Shown here: positions 1 through 11,752 of the stretch, piece after piece
How positions within the stretch are numbered: position 1 is the first letter of the stretch
How the letters are laid out: each line of letters begins with the position of its first letter
Assembly: GCF_024172185.1 (NCBI RefSeq)
Contig: NZ_JAMZEC010000001.1
Span: forward strand, 2,232,001 to 2,296,000
Length of the DNA: 64,000 bases
Direction of reading: 5' to 3'
Source of the DNA: Nonomuraea roseoviolacea subsp. carminata
Lineage (GTDB): Bacteria; Actinomycetota; Actinomycetes; Streptosporangiales; Streptosporangiaceae
Position numbers and translations under genes: made by a program
The notes under the pieces: generated by a model
What the model saw: only the letters and a program-made list of their open reading frames with translations
Databases searched by the model: none
Told to the model about the DNA's origin: nothing

Positions 1-1
1 C

Positions 2-796
2 GGCTCGATCGCCGAGTACCTCGACGCCGTCGAGCCGCTGTCGCGCCACCACCACCTGGTCATCCCGTCGCTGCCCGGCTTCGGCTTCTCCGGCCCGACC
101 ACCGAGACCGGCTGGGACAACGTCCGCGTCGCCCGCGCGTGGGCGGAGCTCATGGGCCGCCTCGGCTACGACCGCTACGGCGCGGTCGGCAACGACGCCG
201 GCTCCATGATCTCCCCCGAGCTGGCCCGCCTCGCCCCGGACCACGTCGTGGGCGTGCACGTGACGCAGATCTTCTCCTTCCCCTCGGGCGACCCGGCCGA
301 GTTCGCCGGGCTGAGCGAGGAGGACCAGCAGGGGCTGGCCGTGCTCGACTGGTTCTGGAAGGAGAAGGGCGCCTTCAACGTGCTGCACTCGCAGCAGCCG
401 CAGACGCTCGCCCACGCCATCGCCGACTCGCCCGCCGGCCTGGTCGGCTGGCTGGCCCAGCTCTTCGACGAGGACCTCGACGACGACTTCGTGTTGCTGA
501 ACGCCGCCATCCACTGGTTCACCGGCACGGCCGGCTCGGCGCTGCGCCTGTACTGGGAGAACGCCCGGGCCCAGCAGAGCGGCGAGCAGGCAGCCAAGGA
601 GCCGACGACGGTGCCGATGGCGCTGGCCATGGCCGAGGGCGACTTCAAGTCGATCCGCGCCTTCGCCGAGCGCGACCACGCCGGGATCGTCTCGTGGAAG
701 ACGCTCCCGGCCCCGGCCCACGGCCACTACACCGCCCACACCGCCACGGACGCCCTCACCTCCGACATCCACGCCTTCTTCGCCGGCCTGAGCTAG
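2..796 (+). CDS. Epoxide hydrolase, 5' end outside window
   Basis: The frame is open from base 2 to the TAG at 794-796, giving 264 visible residues; the N-terminal part lies upstream of the window. It is an alpha/beta-hydrolase of the microsomal epoxide hydrolase type, which opens epoxides to diols. Visible landmarks are the LPGFGFSG segment, the nucleophile elbow GNDAGS with the Asp codon at 194-196, and a C-terminal AHGHY motif whose second His (725-727) is the likely general base, followed by a DIHAFF ending typical of the family. The family is clear but the substrate cannot be read. A strong hairpin follows the stop, so transcription probably ends here. Confidence 0.85.
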   Translation, partial: GSIAEYLDAVEPLSRHHHLVIPSLPGFGFSGPTTETGWDNVRVARAWAELMGRLGYDRYGAVGNDAGSMISPELARLAPDHVVGVHVTQIFSFPSGDPAEFAGLSEEDQQGLAVLDWFWKEKGAFNVLHSQQPQTLAHAIADSPAGLVGWLAQLFDEDLDDDFVLLNAAIHWFTGTAGSALRLYWENARAQQSGEQAAKEPTTVPMALAMAEGDFKSIRAFAERDHAGIVSWKTLPAPAHGHYTAHTATDALTSDIHAFFAGLS

Positions 797-809
797 AGCG
801 CGCGGCCTT

Positions 810-842
810 CGAGGGCCCGGTCGCCTCGCGACCGGGCCCTCG
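810..842. terminator. 15-bp perfect hairpin between convergent genes
   Basis: CGAGGGCCCGGTCGC (810-824) pairs perfectly with 828-842 across a 3-nt CTC loop. It sits between the epoxide hydrolase stop and the end of ppc on the other strand, so it can act as a bidirectional terminator. No U-tract follows, as is usual in high-GC actinomycetes. Confidence 0.8.
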
Positions 843-865
843 GCGTGCCGGAGACGGTGTCGTGC

Positions 866-3487
<2,622 letters not shown>

Positions 3488-3555
3488 GTCTCGAAGGGTA
3501 TCCAGTCGCCGTCGGCGGCCGTAGTCCGGTCTCACCTAATGGACTAGACCACTGC

Positions 3556-5124
3556 TCACGTGGGCTTGGACACGGCGGCCACCAGCTCGGGCATCCGGGC
3601 GAACCCGATGGTCGCGCCCAGCCGGCGGCCGAGCGTCTCGACCAGCAGGCCGTACACCGGGGCGACGGCGCACAGCCAGCCGAGCCCGAGCGCGATCGGG
3701 ATCGCGAGCGGCAGCGACAGGGCGAAGATCCCGGCGAACGCCCCCATGGCGGAGGCGAACGCCTGGCCGCCCTGACCGGGCGCGGCGCCGGTGAAGGCGT
3801 TCATGCGCTCGGGCACCGTGTACGGGATGACGACGCTGGTGACCGCGCCGACGCCGAGCCCGACGCCGAGCGCGCCCCACGCGGCGAGGAAGGCCAGGGG
3901 GATCGCTCCGGGATGCCCGGTGAACAGCGACGCCGCCACGGAGACGACGAGGAGCAGCGGCGTGGCGACGATGGCACCGGCCAGGTGGCGGCCGGCCAGG
4001 TCGGTGCGGAAGCCCTCCTCGGAGCCGATGGCCATGACGTTCATCCAGAGGGACGGGCCGTCGATGCCGAAGAGGTTGCCGGACTGGAGCGCGATCATGA
4101 CGGCGGCCATCGAGGTGACCGCGACCGGCAGCCACGGCCCGGCCCCGCCCGGGGTGTTGCTGCTGAGCGAGAACGCGATCACGCCGCTCACGGCGATCGC
4201 GCTGAACCACAGCACCCGGAAGCGCGGCTCGCGCCGCAGGTACTTGAGCTCCTTGGCGACCACGGCCGCCAGCGGCCCGTCGGGCAGGAACCGGTCGGCC
4301 AGCCCGCCGCCCTCGCGCACGGAGGCGGCCTGGGTGGAGGCGTCGGGGGTGACCAGCGCCCGGTTCAGCGCCTTGATCCACAGCCAGGCGGCCAGCACGA
4401 CGAGCAGCGCCACGACGGCCACCTCGGCCAGGCCGGTGAGCCCGCCGTCGGCCATCGCGTGGGCCAGCAGGCCCGGCGGCGTCCACCTCAGGACGCCCGC
4501 CGCGCCGCGCAGCATGGCGCCGGGGTCGCCGAGGCCGGCGTTGAGGAGCAGGTTGGGCAGTTGCGCGAGCAGCACCACGAACAGCGCGGCCACGGCCAGC
4601 AGGTCGCGACCGCGCCGGGTGCGCAGCGCGCCCGACAGCGAGGTGGTGACCAGCCGGGACAGCACCAGGCAGAGCGCGAACTGCAGGAGCACGGCCACCA
4701 GCCCGACCAGCGCGCCGCCCGGGCCGTCGGCCAGGCCGGCCAGCGCGCCCGCGACGACGGCCAGCGTGGCGACCGGCCAGGCCCCGGTGGCCGACGCGGC
4801 GAGCAGGCCGGTCGCGAGGTCGCGCGTGCGCAGCGGGAACAGCGCCAGCCGCGCCGGGTCGAGCGTGTCGTCGAGCCCGAACGCGAGCAGCGGCACCACC
4901 ATCCAGCCCACCAGGATGGCGGTGTAGGCGACGATGACGACGTCGGTGGCGACGTCGCGCGGCGCGAGGCGCACGAGCGTCATGAGGCCGAAGCCGAGCA
5001 CGGCGACGCCGGCGGCCATGACGAGGGTGAGGACGAAGCCGAGCTTGCGCTGGAGGTCGCCGCGCAGGGCCCCGGCGATGAGGCGGAGCTTGAGCTGCGC
5101 GAACAGCGCGGCCGTGCCGATCAC
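3556..5124 (-). CDS. ABC transporter permease, ABC-2-like
   Basis: A 522-aa polytopic membrane protein with roughly a dozen hydrophobic segments and no nucleotide-binding motifs. The start is GTG 5124, inside the stop of the upstream ATPase gene (GTGA overlap) and preceded by a GGAGGAGG-type ribosome-binding site, so translation is coupled. It should form the membrane half of a transporter with that ATPase. Its layout, with a cytoplasmic stretch ending in [12 protein letters not shown] mid-protein, resembles ABC-2-type exporters of unknown cargo in actinomycetes. The substrate cannot be deduced. Confidence 0.85.
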   Translation of the reverse strand: MIGTAALFAQLKLRLIAGALRGDLQRKLGFVLTLVMAAGVAVLGFGLMTLVRLAPRDVATDVVIVAYTAILVGWMVVPLLAFGLDDTLDPARLALFPLRTRDLATGLLAASATGAWPVATLAVVAGALAGLADGPGGALVGLVAVLLQFALCLVLSRLVTTSLSGALRTRRGRDLLAVAALFVVLLAQLPNLLLNAGLGDPGAMLRGAAGVLRWTPPGLLAHAMADGGLTGLAEVAVVALLVVLAAWLWIKALNRALVTPDASTQAASVREGGGLADRFLPDGPLAAVVAKELKYLRREPRFRVLWFSAIAVSGVIAFSLSSNTPGGAGPWLPVAVTSMAAVMIALQSGNLFGIDGPSLWMNVMAIGSEEGFRTDLAGRHLAGAIVATPLLLVVSVAASLFTGHPGAIPLAFLAAWGALGVGLGVGAVTSVVIPYTVPERMNAFTGAAPGQGGQAFASAMGAFAGIFALSLPLAIPIALGLGWLCAVAPVYGLLVETLGRRLGATIGFARMPELVAAVSKPT

Positions 5125-5915
5125 CCCTCCTCCCCGGAAGCCGGTGGGCTGGCGGGCTGGGCGCCGAGCCAGGACAGGCCCGCGTCGCCGCCGGTGCGCG
5201 GGCCGCCGACGAGCCGCAGGAACGCCTCGTTGAGGCTGTGCCCGCCACGCACCTCGCCGATCGGGCCCTGGGCCACGATGCGCCCGCCGCTCATGACCGA
5301 CACCCAGTCGCACAGCCGCTCGACGAGGTCCATGACGTGGCTGGAGAAGATGACGGTGGACCCGGAGGCGGTGTAGCGGCGCAGCACCTCGGTGAGCGTG
5401 CTGGCGCTGACCGGGTCGACGCCCTCGAACGGCTCGTCCAGGAAGAGCACGGCCGGGTTGTGCAGCAGCGCCGCGGCCAGGCCGATCTTCTTGCGCATGC
5501 CGGTGGAGTAGTCGACGACGAGCTTGCCCGCCGCGTCCTCCAGGTCCATGACCCGCAGCAGCTCGGCGGCGCGCCGCTCGACGTCGGCCCTGGGGATGCC
5601 GCGCAGCCGGCCGCAGTAGAGCAGCAGCTCGCGGCCGGAGAGCCGTTCGAACAGCCGCAGGCCCTCGGGCAGCACGCCGATGCGCGCCTTGACCTGGAGC
5701 TGGTCGCGCCACACGTCGAGGCCGCCCACCTCGGCTCGGCCGCCGTCGGGGCGCAGCAGCCCGGTGACCATGCTCAGGGTGGTGGTCTTGCCGGCGCCGT
5801 TGGGACCGACGAGCCCGGCGAAGCTGCCCGCCGGGACGACCAGGTCGACGCCCGCCACCGCGACCTGCGGTCCGTAGCGCTTGAGGAGAGCGTGCGTGCG
5901 AACCGCGTCCGTCAT
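5121..5915 (-). CDS. ABC transporter ATP-binding protein
   Basis: A 264-aa ATPase subunit. Walker A is GPNGAGKT (residues 37-44), the signature loop is the variant YSTGMRKK (about 138-143) typical of ABC-2 drug/lipid exporters, and Walker B is AVLFLDEP (about 155-162). It overlaps the downstream permease by 4 nt and is divergent from the carboxylase beta gene with only 36 bp between the starts. The pair is probably an exporter; nothing nearby identifies the cargo. Confidence 0.92.
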   Translation of the reverse strand: MTDAVRTHALLKRYGPQVAVAGVDLVVPAGSFAGLVGPNGAGKTTTLSMVTGLLRPDGGRAEVGGLDVWRDQLQVKARIGVLPEGLRLFERLSGRELLLYCGRLRGIPRADVERRAAELLRVMDLEDAAGKLVVDYSTGMRKKIGLAAALLHNPAVLFLDEPFEGVDPVSASTLTEVLRRYTASGSTVIFSSHVMDLVERLCDWVSVMSGGRIVAQGPIGEVRGGHSLNEAFLRLVGGPRTGGDAGLSWLGAQPASPPASGEEG

Positions 5916-5951
5916 GGATCCACTCTAGGAGGAGGGATTACCCTTGCGCGC

Positions 5952-7535
5952 ATGACTGCGGACGCCATACCAGAACTGCCGGACATCCACACCACGGCTG
6001 GGAAGATCGCCGATCTGGAGCGGCGGCTGGACGAGGCGGTGCACGCCGGTTCGGCCGCGGCGGTGGACAAGCAGCACGCGCGGGGCAAGATGACGGCCCG
6101 GGAGCGGGTGCTGGCGCTGCTGGACGAGGGCTCGTTCGTGGAGTTCGACGAGTTCGCCCGGCACCGCTCGACGATGTTCGGGCTGGAGCGGCGCAGGCCG
6201 TACGGCGACGGCGTGATCACCGGCCACGGCACCGTGGACGGGCGCCAGGTCTGCGTGTTCTCGCAGGACGTGACCGTGTTCGGCGGCTCGCTCGGCGAGG
6301 TGTACGGCGAGAAGATCGTCAAGGTGCTGGACATGGCGCTGAAGACCGGTTGCCCGATCATCGGCATCAACGAGGGCGGCGGCGCGCGCATCCAGGAGGG
6401 CGTGGTCGCGCTCGGCCTGTACGCGGAGATCTTCAAGCGGAACGTGCACGCCTCGGGCGTGATCCCGCAGATCTCGCTCATCATGGGCGCCGCGGCGGGC
6501 GGGCACGTGTACTCCCCCGCGCTGACGGACTTCATCGTGATGGTGGACCAGACCTCGCAGATGTTCATCACCGGCCCGGACGTGATCAAGACGGTGACGG
6601 GCGAGGAGGTCACGTTCGAGGAGCTGGGCGGGGCGCACACGCACAACACCAAGTCGGGCGTGGCCCACTACCAGGCCGCCGACGAGGACGACGCGCTGGA
6701 GTACGTCAAGGCGCTGCTGTCCTACCTGCCCTCGAACAACCTGGACGAGGCTCCGGCGTTCGAGGCGGCGGCCGACCTGGAGCCCGATCCGGAGCTCGAC
6801 ACGCTCATCCCCGACTCGGCCAACCAGCCGTACGACATGCACCGGGTGATCGAGCACGTGCTGGACGACGGGGAGTTCCTGGAGGTCCAGGCGCTGTTCG
6901 CGCCGAACATCGTCGTCGGGTACGGCCGGCTGGACGGGCAGTCGGTGGGCGTGGTGGCCAACCAGCCCATGCATTTCGCCGGATGTCTGGATATCGACGC
7001 TTCCGAGAAGGCTGCCCGTTTCATACGAACATGTGATGCATTCAATATCCCAATCCTGACATTTGTTGATGTTCCGGGATTCCTCCCGGGTACAGATCAG
7101 GAATGGAACGGAATCATCCGGCGTGGGGCGAAGCTCCTCTACGCCTACGCCGAGGCGACCGTCCCGCTCGTCACCGTGATCACCCGCAAGGCGTACGGCG
7201 GCGCGTACGACGTCATGGGCTCCAAGCACCTCGGCGCGGACATCAACCTGGCCTGGCCGACCGCGCAGATCGCGGTGATGGGCGCCCAGGGCGCGGTCAA
7301 CATCCTCTACCGGCGCGAGCTGGCGGCGGCCGAGGACCCCGACTCCGAGCGTGCCCGGCTGGTCACGGAGTACGAGGACACGCTGGCCAACCCCTACATC
7401 GCGGCCGAGCGCGGTTACGTGGACGCCGTGATCAAGCCGTCGGAGACCCGCGCCCAGGTGGTGCGGGCGCTGCGGGCGCTGCGCAACAAGCGCGCCTCGC
7501 TCCCCGCCAAGAAGCATGGGAACATCCCGCTATGA
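5952..7535 (+). CDS. pccB: Acyl-CoA (propionyl-CoA) carboxylase beta subunit
   Basis: The 527-aa carboxyltransferase subunit moves carboxyl from biotin on the alpha subunit to propionyl- or acetyl-CoA, supplying methylmalonyl- or malonyl-CoA. ATG 5952 is chosen because it gives the usual family length; a GGAGGAGG run lies about 17 nt upstream. Landmarks are GGGARIQEG, the [13 protein letters not shown] segment, VDVPGFLPG and [14 protein letters not shown]. The downstream epsilon-type gene overlaps it, which marks an actinobacterial acyl-CoA carboxylase complex. Codons for residues about 340-390 (6969-7120) are AT-rich and full of rare codons (ATA, CGA, ACA, TGT, TTT, GTT) although the protein there is highly conserved. 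Propionyl- versus acetyl-CoA preference is inferred from overall resemblance. Confidence 0.95.
   Translation: MTADAIPELPDIHTTAGKIADLERRLDEAVHAGSAAAVDKQHARGKMTARERVLALLDEGSFVEFDEFARHRSTMFGLERRRPYGDGVITGHGTVDGRQVCVFSQDVTVFGGSLGEVYGEKIVKVLDMALKTGCPIIGINEGGGARIQEGVVALGLYAEIFKRNVHASGVIPQISLIMGAAAGGHVYSPALTDFIVMVDQTSQMFITGPDVIKTVTGEEVTFEELGGAHTHNTKSGVAHYQAADEDDALEYVKALLSYLPSNNLDEAPAFEAAADLEPDPELDTLIPDSANQPYDMHRVIEHVLDDGEFLEVQALFAPNIVVGYGRLDGQSVGVVANQPMHFAGCLDIDASEKAARFIRTCDAFNIPILTFVDVPGFLPGTDQEWNGIIRRGAKLLYAYAEATVPLVTVITRKAYGGAYDVMGSKHLGADINLAWPTAQIAVMGAQGAVNILYRRELAAAEDPDSERARLVTEYEDTLANPYIAAERGYVDAVIKPSETRAQVVRALRALRNKRASLPAKKHGNIPL
6969..7120 (+). other. AT-rich rare-codon patch inside carboxylase beta gene
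   Basis: About 150 bp of clearly different composition inside an otherwise very GC-rich gene. I hand-counted 58 G or C in the 120 bases 7001-7120 (48%). The frame is intact and encodes the conserved active-site segment around [10 protein letters not shown] 6-bp hairpin, CCGGGA with TCCCGG and a 4-nt loop, lies at 7074-7089. Gene conversion from a lower-GC donor, an embedded regulatory element or selected slow codons are all possible. Confidence 0.75.
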
Positions 7536-7732
7536 AGCCGCACCTCAGGATCGTCCGGGGCGACGCCACGCCCGAGGAGATCGCCGCGCTCGTGGCCGTT
7601 CTGGCCACCCGGGCGGCGCCCGCGCGGCCGGCCGCCACGCCCGCTCCGCGATTGTGGCGAAACCCAGCTCGAAGCATGCGTAAGCCTCTGTCTCCGGGGA
7701 AGGCGGCTTGGCGGATGAGCGCCCTGCCCTAG
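7532..7732 (+). CDS. Acyl-CoA carboxylase epsilon-type small subunit
   Basis: A 66-aa protein whose ATG (7532) overlaps the beta-subunit stop (ATGA), so the two are translationally coupled. It matches the small epsilon subunits of actinobacterial acyl-CoA carboxylases: an N-terminal [20 protein letters not shown] helix, a basic Ala/Pro-rich middle with LWRNPARS, and the [12 protein letters not shown] end. In the family it stabilises the alpha-beta complex. The usual WxxSAR motif is present as a variant. Confidence 0.85.
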   Translation: MKPHLRIVRGDATPEEIAALVAVLATRAAPARPAATPAPRLWRNPARSMRKPLSPGKAAWRMSALP

Positions 7733-7840
7733 CGAGATCCCAGGAAACGGGTGTCAACTCCCCAGGGACTTGGGACTATCTAGAAAAAAGCAGGAGTATA
7801 TAGTCGGCCGATCAACTAACGCTGCGGCCTGGAGGACATC
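7733..7840 (+). promoter_or_regulatory. AT-rich promoter region of NYN gene
   Basis: The gap contains a marked AT-rich stretch (7775-7820, with a run of six A and TATATAG). It ends in a clear GGAGG ribosome-binding site about 7 nt before ATG 7841. The composition contrast suggests the promoter lies here; I cannot assign exact -35 and -10 boxes with normal spacing. Confidence 0.45.
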
Positions 7841-8782
7841 ATGGCCATCCCAGACCTCATGCCGCATCCTGTGGCGGCCAAGTACGCCGTCCTCGTGGAT
7901 GTCGGATATCTGTACGCCGCCGCGGGTGAAGTCCTGCTGGGGGCCAAGGAACGCAAAGAATACCGGGTGGCCGCGGACGAGCTGATCCAGAGCTTGCAGA
8001 AACACGCGATGGCCCGTATTTCCGGTGAGCTGCTGCGGATCTATTGGTATGACGCCGCCCGTGACCGCGTGCCCACCGTCGACCAGCGGGTCATCGCCCA
8101 GCTTCCCTGGGTCAAGGTACGGCTTGGCAACCTCAACGCCCGCGGCCAGCAGAAGGGCGTCGACGCGCAGATCAGGAGCGACCTGGAGGCGCTGGCCCGC
8201 CACCACGCGGTGACCGACACGATCCTGCTGGCCGGTGACGAGGACATGGTGCCCGCCGTGGAGGCCGCCCAGGCGTACGGCGTGCGCATCCACCTGTGGG
8301 GCGTCGAGCCGCCGTACGGCACCAACCAGGCCGAGCGGCTGGTCTGGGAGTCCGACACCGTCGAAGTGATCTCCGCTGATTTCCTGAGGCCGTTTTTCAG
8401 CCGCGCTCCGCAGCCCGTCCCGGTCGCCCCGCCGGTGGCCGCGCCGTCGCCCGCGCAGGTGTTCGCCGGACGGGCGCCCAGCAAGCCGCACGTCAAGCCC
8501 GGCCAGGTCGCCAAGCTGGGGCCCAGCCGGCCGCGGGTGGAGGACGTCGGCGAGCACGTGGCGCAGAAGTGGATCCTCACGCGGGGCCGCGACAACATCC
8601 GCGACCTGCTGCCCGGGCCGATCCTGCCCACGGTCATCGACACGGAGCTGCTGATCGAGGCCGAGAAGGAGCTGGGCCACTCGCTGCGGCCCTTCCCCGA
8701 GGCCCGGGTGTGGCTGCGCGACGGGTTCTGGGCCCGGGTCTACCGGGAGTTCGACCTGGGGGTCGGCGTCTCGTCGAAGTGA
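7841..8782 (+). CDS. NYN (PIN-like) domain protein, putative RNase
   Basis: A 313-aa cytoplasmic protein with an N-terminal NYN domain, the LabA-like branch of the PIN nuclease fold. The acidic residues expected for metal binding are visible: VDVGYLY (D20), YWYDA (D71), KGVDAQIRSDL (D108) and LLAGDEDMVPAV (D133/D135). A Pro/Ala-rich linker (about 185-220) leads to a C-terminal domain of about 90 aa rich in charged helices. NYN proteins are usually RNA endonucleases; the target is unknown. The start has a good GGAGG site. The last 43 bp overlap the tail of the MMPL gene on the other strand. Confidence 0.85.
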   Translation: MAIPDLMPHPVAAKYAVLVDVGYLYAAAGEVLLGAKERKEYRVAADELIQSLQKHAMARISGELLRIYWYDAARDRVPTVDQRVIAQLPWVKVRLGNLNARGQQKGVDAQIRSDLEALARHHAVTDTILLAGDEDMVPAVEAAQAYGVRIHLWGVEPPYGTNQAERLVWESDTVEVISADFLRPFFSRAPQPVPVAPPVAAPSPAQVFAGRAPSKPHVKPGQVAKLGPSRPRVEDVGEHVAQKWILTRGRDNIRDLLPGPILPTVIDTELLIEAEKELGHSLRPFPEARVWLRDGFWARVYREFDLGVGVSSK

Positions 8783-10992
8783 GCGCCGGGGAGCGGGCCG
8801 CGCCACGCCCGCTCCCCCAGCAGCGACATCGCGGCCGGCAGCAGGACACCGCGCACCACGGTGGCGTCGAGCAGGATGGCCAGGGCCATGCCGAGACCCA
8901 GCATCTTGTACTCGATGGCGGACAGGGTCACGAACACGGTGAAGACGCCCGTCATGATCAGGGCCGCGCCGCTGACGACGCCGGCGCTCGCCGCGATGCC
9001 CCCGGCCACCGCCTCCCGGGCGGAGGCGCCGCCGAACCGGCGTTCCCTGATCCGGCTGAGCACGAAGATGTGGTAGTCCATGCTCAGCCCGAACAGCACG
9101 ATGAACATGAACATCGGCAGCCAGCTCACCACCCCGCCGTACGAGGTGAACCCGAGCAGCGACTCCAGGTGGCCGTCCTGGAAGACCCAGACGAGCACCC
9201 CGTACGAGGCCCCGATCGACAGCAGGTTGAGCCCGATCGAGACCAGCGAGACGGCCCAGGACCGGAACGTCACCGTCAGCAGCGCGAACGCCAGCACGAG
9301 CACGAACCCGAAGACGGCCGGGGTGCGGCCGTTGACCTGCTCGGCGAAGTCGTGCGGCATGGCGGTCTTGCCGCCGACGGCGTAGGCGACGCCGTCCACC
9401 GCGCCGAACGTCGCGGGCAGGGCGCGCTCACGCAACGCGGCCAGCGCGCGGTCGGCCACGGGGTCCGTGACCGCGCCGGCCAGCGGCACCCGCACCTCCA
9501 CCGCCCGGCCGACCGGCACGGCGGTGATCGGCTCCAGGAGGAGCCCGCCGCTCGCGGCGGCCTGACGGTGCAGCCCGCCGATCGCCCGGCGCGCGGCGGC
9601 TGCGTCCACGGGCCCGCCGTCCGTACGGGCGACGACCACCCGCGCCGCGGTCGCCGCGCCCGGGAACGCGCGCTGCATGGCCGAGGCGGCGTCCACGGCG
9701 GCCGACGCGCCGGGCGGCAGGCTGGCCGTCACCGCCGCGTCCTGCAGCCGGATCCCCAGCACGGGCAGGGCCATGGCGAGCAGGACCGCGACCGTCGCCG
9801 CGCCCGTCACCACGGGCCGGCGGACGACCGTCCGCGCGATCCGCCCCCACAGGCGCGACTCCACGGCGGCGATCCGGCGCCGGCCCAGCCAGGGGACGCG
9901 GGCCAGGTCCACCCGGTCGCCGAGCACGGCGAGCAGCGCCGGGAGCACGGTCACGGAGCCGAGCACGGACAGGCCGACGACCAGCAGCGTCCCCATGGTG
10001 AGTCCCTTGAGGACGTCCACCCCGGTCAGCAGGAGCCCCAGCGCGCACACCATCACGGTGACGCCGGACGCCACGATGGCATGTCCCGAGGTGTGCGCCG
10101 TGATCCGCAGCGCCTCGCGCGCCCCTCTCCCCAGGGCCCGCTCCTCGCGGAGCCGGCGCAGGTAGAACAGCGAGTAGTCGACGCCCACGGCCATCCCGAT
10201 CAGCAGCACGATGGCCGAGGCGGCGCTGTTGAACGGCACCCACAGGCTGACGACCCGCAGCAGCCCGAACGCGCCCGCCAGCGCGGTCGCCGCCAGCAGC
10301 AGCGGGATGCCCGCGGCGACCAGTGAGCCGAAGACGCCCAGCAGCACGAGCACGGTGAGCGGCAGCGAGGTCCGCTCCGCCCGCCCGAAGTCGTCCTTGA
10401 TCCCCTCGTTGACGGCCGCGGACAGGCTGCGGTCGCCCGCCTGGAGGAAGCGCACGCCCGGATGCCGGGCCCCGGCCTCCGCCACGGCCCGCACGGCGGC
10501 CGCGTAGTTGTCCTCGAAGCGTTCGTCCGGACCGGCCACCTCGAAGGTGACCAGCGCCGATCCGCCGTCCCGCGAGATCCAGCGCTCGCCGTCGGCGCTC
10601 TTCGGCGAGCCGATGTCGCGCACAGCGGCCCCCGTCCGCCGCAGCCGGCTCACCAGGTCCGCCGCGGCCTCGCGCAGCTCCGGGTCGTGCGCGAACCGCC
10701 GGCCGCCCGCCTCCTTCGGCTGGATCAGCACGTTCTCCCGTACGGAGCCTTCCACCCGCTGCTCGTCGATCATGAGCTGGGCGCGGCCGGCCTCCCCCGG
10801 ATCGACGGCCCGCGCGGCTTGGCCGCCGGTCAGCGCCCCCGCCAGGACCGCGAGCGCGACCAGCGCGAGCCAGCCGCCGATCGCGAGGGCGCGGTGGCGC
10901 GCCGACCAGTTCGCGACGGTCTCGACGAGGCCGGGGCGGGGCCCTGACCGCGCGGGCGGGAGAGGATGGATGGATTTGCTTTCGGGCAGCAT
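8740..10992 (-). CDS. MMPL family (RND-type) transporter
   Basis: A 750-aa inner-membrane protein with the MMPL layout: one N-terminal transmembrane helix, a large outside domain (about residues 60-200), five to six helices, a second outside domain and a second helix bundle. The motif GMAVGVDYSLF and its counterpart LFGLSMDYHIFVLSRIRER carry the proton-relay Asp residues. Such proteins export lipids or drugs. The ATG has an AGGAGA site. It lies downstream of a small winged-helix regulator gene and a membrane coiled-coil gene on the same strand, but a strong hairpin separates them, so it probably has its own promoter or is read through. The 3' end overlaps the NYN gene. Confidence 0.92.
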   Translation of the reverse strand: MLPESKSIHPLPPARSGPRPGLVETVANWSARHRALAIGGWLALVALAVLAGALTGGQAARAVDPGEAGRAQLMIDEQRVEGSVRENVLIQPKEAGGRRFAHDPELREAAADLVSRLRRTGAAVRDIGSPKSADGERWISRDGGSALVTFEVAGPDERFEDNYAAAVRAVAEAGARHPGVRFLQAGDRSLSAAVNEGIKDDFGRAERTSLPLTVLVLLGVFGSLVAAGIPLLLAATALAGAFGLLRVVSLWVPFNSAASAIVLLIGMAVGVDYSLFYLRRLREERALGRGAREALRITAHTSGHAIVASGVTVMVCALGLLLTGVDVLKGLTMGTLLVVGLSVLGSVTVLPALLAVLGDRVDLARVPWLGRRRIAAVESRLWGRIARTVVRRPVVTGAATVAVLLAMALPVLGIRLQDAAVTASLPPGASAAVDAASAMQRAFPGAATAARVVVARTDGGPVDAAAARRAIGGLHRQAAASGGLLLEPITAVPVGRAVEVRVPLAGAVTDPVADRALAALRERALPATFGAVDGVAYAVGGKTAMPHDFAEQVNGRTPAVFGFVLVLAFALLTVTFRSWAVSLVSIGLNLLSIGASYGVLVWVFQDGHLESLLGFTSYGGVVSWLPMFMFIVLFGLSMDYHIFVLSRIRERRFGGASAREAVAGGIAASAGVVSGAALIMTGVFTVFVTLSAIEYKMLGLGMALAILLDATVVRGVLLPAAMSLLGERAWRGPLPGAHFDETPTPRSNSR

Positions 10993-11065
10993 CGGCTGCT
11001 CTCCTGTCCTTGGTGGAACGTGCCTGTGGAAACTCGCCCTGGGCGAGGTGGTTCGTCTCCCCGTG

Positions 11066-11099
11066 CCTGGGCCGCCGAGTTGCCGCTCGGCGGCCCAGG
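11066..11099 (-). terminator. 14-bp perfect hairpin terminator
   Basis: CCTGGGCCGCCGAG (11066-11079) pairs perfectly with 11086-11099 across a 6-nt loop. It lies just after the stop of the small membrane gene (11113) and before the MMPL start, so it probably ends or attenuates transcription between them. Confidence 0.8.
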
Positions 11100-11112
11100 G
11101 TTGTTCACGGGG

Positions 11113-11382
11113 TCATTCGACGTCTTTGAGGATCCGCTCGATCGCGTCGGTACGGCTGCTCACTTCGGCGACCTGCCGCCCCATCTCCTCCAGCCGCCGC
11201 TCGACGGCCTGCTGCGCCGCGACCGCGCTCTCGGCCAGCGCGCGGTACTCGCTCTCGCGCGCGAGCCGCGCCTTGGCCCGCCAGGTGACGGCCACCTGGC
11301 AGAGCACTGTGATGATCACGGCGGTGAGCAGGACGAAGATGCCGATGGTGCCGATGACCTCCTGCCACTCGTGTTCGTTCAC
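11113..11382 (-). CDS. Small membrane protein with coiled coil
   Basis: An 89-aa protein with one transmembrane helix near the N-terminus (about residues 9-32, IGTIGIFVLLTAVIITVLCQ) followed by a charged coiled coil (about 38-88) with regular Glu/Arg/Ala heptads. GTG 11382 overlaps the stop of the upstream winged-helix gene by 4 nt, so the pair is translated together. It may tether or sense for that regulator, but no function can be read from the sequence. Confidence 0.7.
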   Translation of the reverse strand: MNEHEWQEVIGTIGIFVLLTAVIITVLCQVAVTWRAKARLARESEYRALAESAVAAQQAVERRLEEMGRQVAEVSSRTDAIERILKDVE

Positions 11383-11708
11383 CGGGACGATCCCTTCTCG
11401 TCGGTCAGTGTCTCCACGGCCTCCGCGACGGAGTCCGGCGTCAGGTGGATCGAGAAAGGTCTCGTCTCGTAGAACTTCATCGCTTTTCCGTCTTCCGACA
11501 GTTCGAGCTGGGAGCTGACCAGGCCGGCCGCCTCCAGCTTCTTCAGGTGGACCTGGAGGAGTGCCCGGCTGATGTCCAGTTCGCGCGCGAGCCGGCTGAC
11601 GTAGTTGCGCCCGCGGGTGAGTGCCGCGACGACGCGCAACCGGTGCGGGTTGGAGAGGGTGGCCAGCATCCGCACCAGGTCGTCTCCCGTCGGCGCGGGA
11701 TCGGTCAT
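11379..11708 (-). CDS. ArsR-like winged-helix regulator
   Basis: A 109-aa DNA-binding protein. Residues about 10-75 form a winged helix: LVRMLATLSNPHRLRVVAAL, then RNYVSRLARELDISRALLQ as the recognition helices, then LKKLEAAGLV. ATG 11708 is chosen because it begins the compact domain; longer in-frame extension has no domain. No metal-binding cysteine cluster is visible, so it is probably not a metal sensor. It is coupled to a membrane coiled-coil gene. Confidence 0.85.
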   Translation of the reverse strand: MTDPAPTGDDLVRMLATLSNPHRLRVVAALTRGRNYVSRLARELDISRALLQVHLKKLEAAGLVSSQLELSEDGKAMKFYETRPFSIHLTPDSVAEAVETLTDEKGSSR

Positions 11709-11752
11709 GTCAACGCCCAGTGGCACATGCCAACAAAACTTAGCACGTGTTG

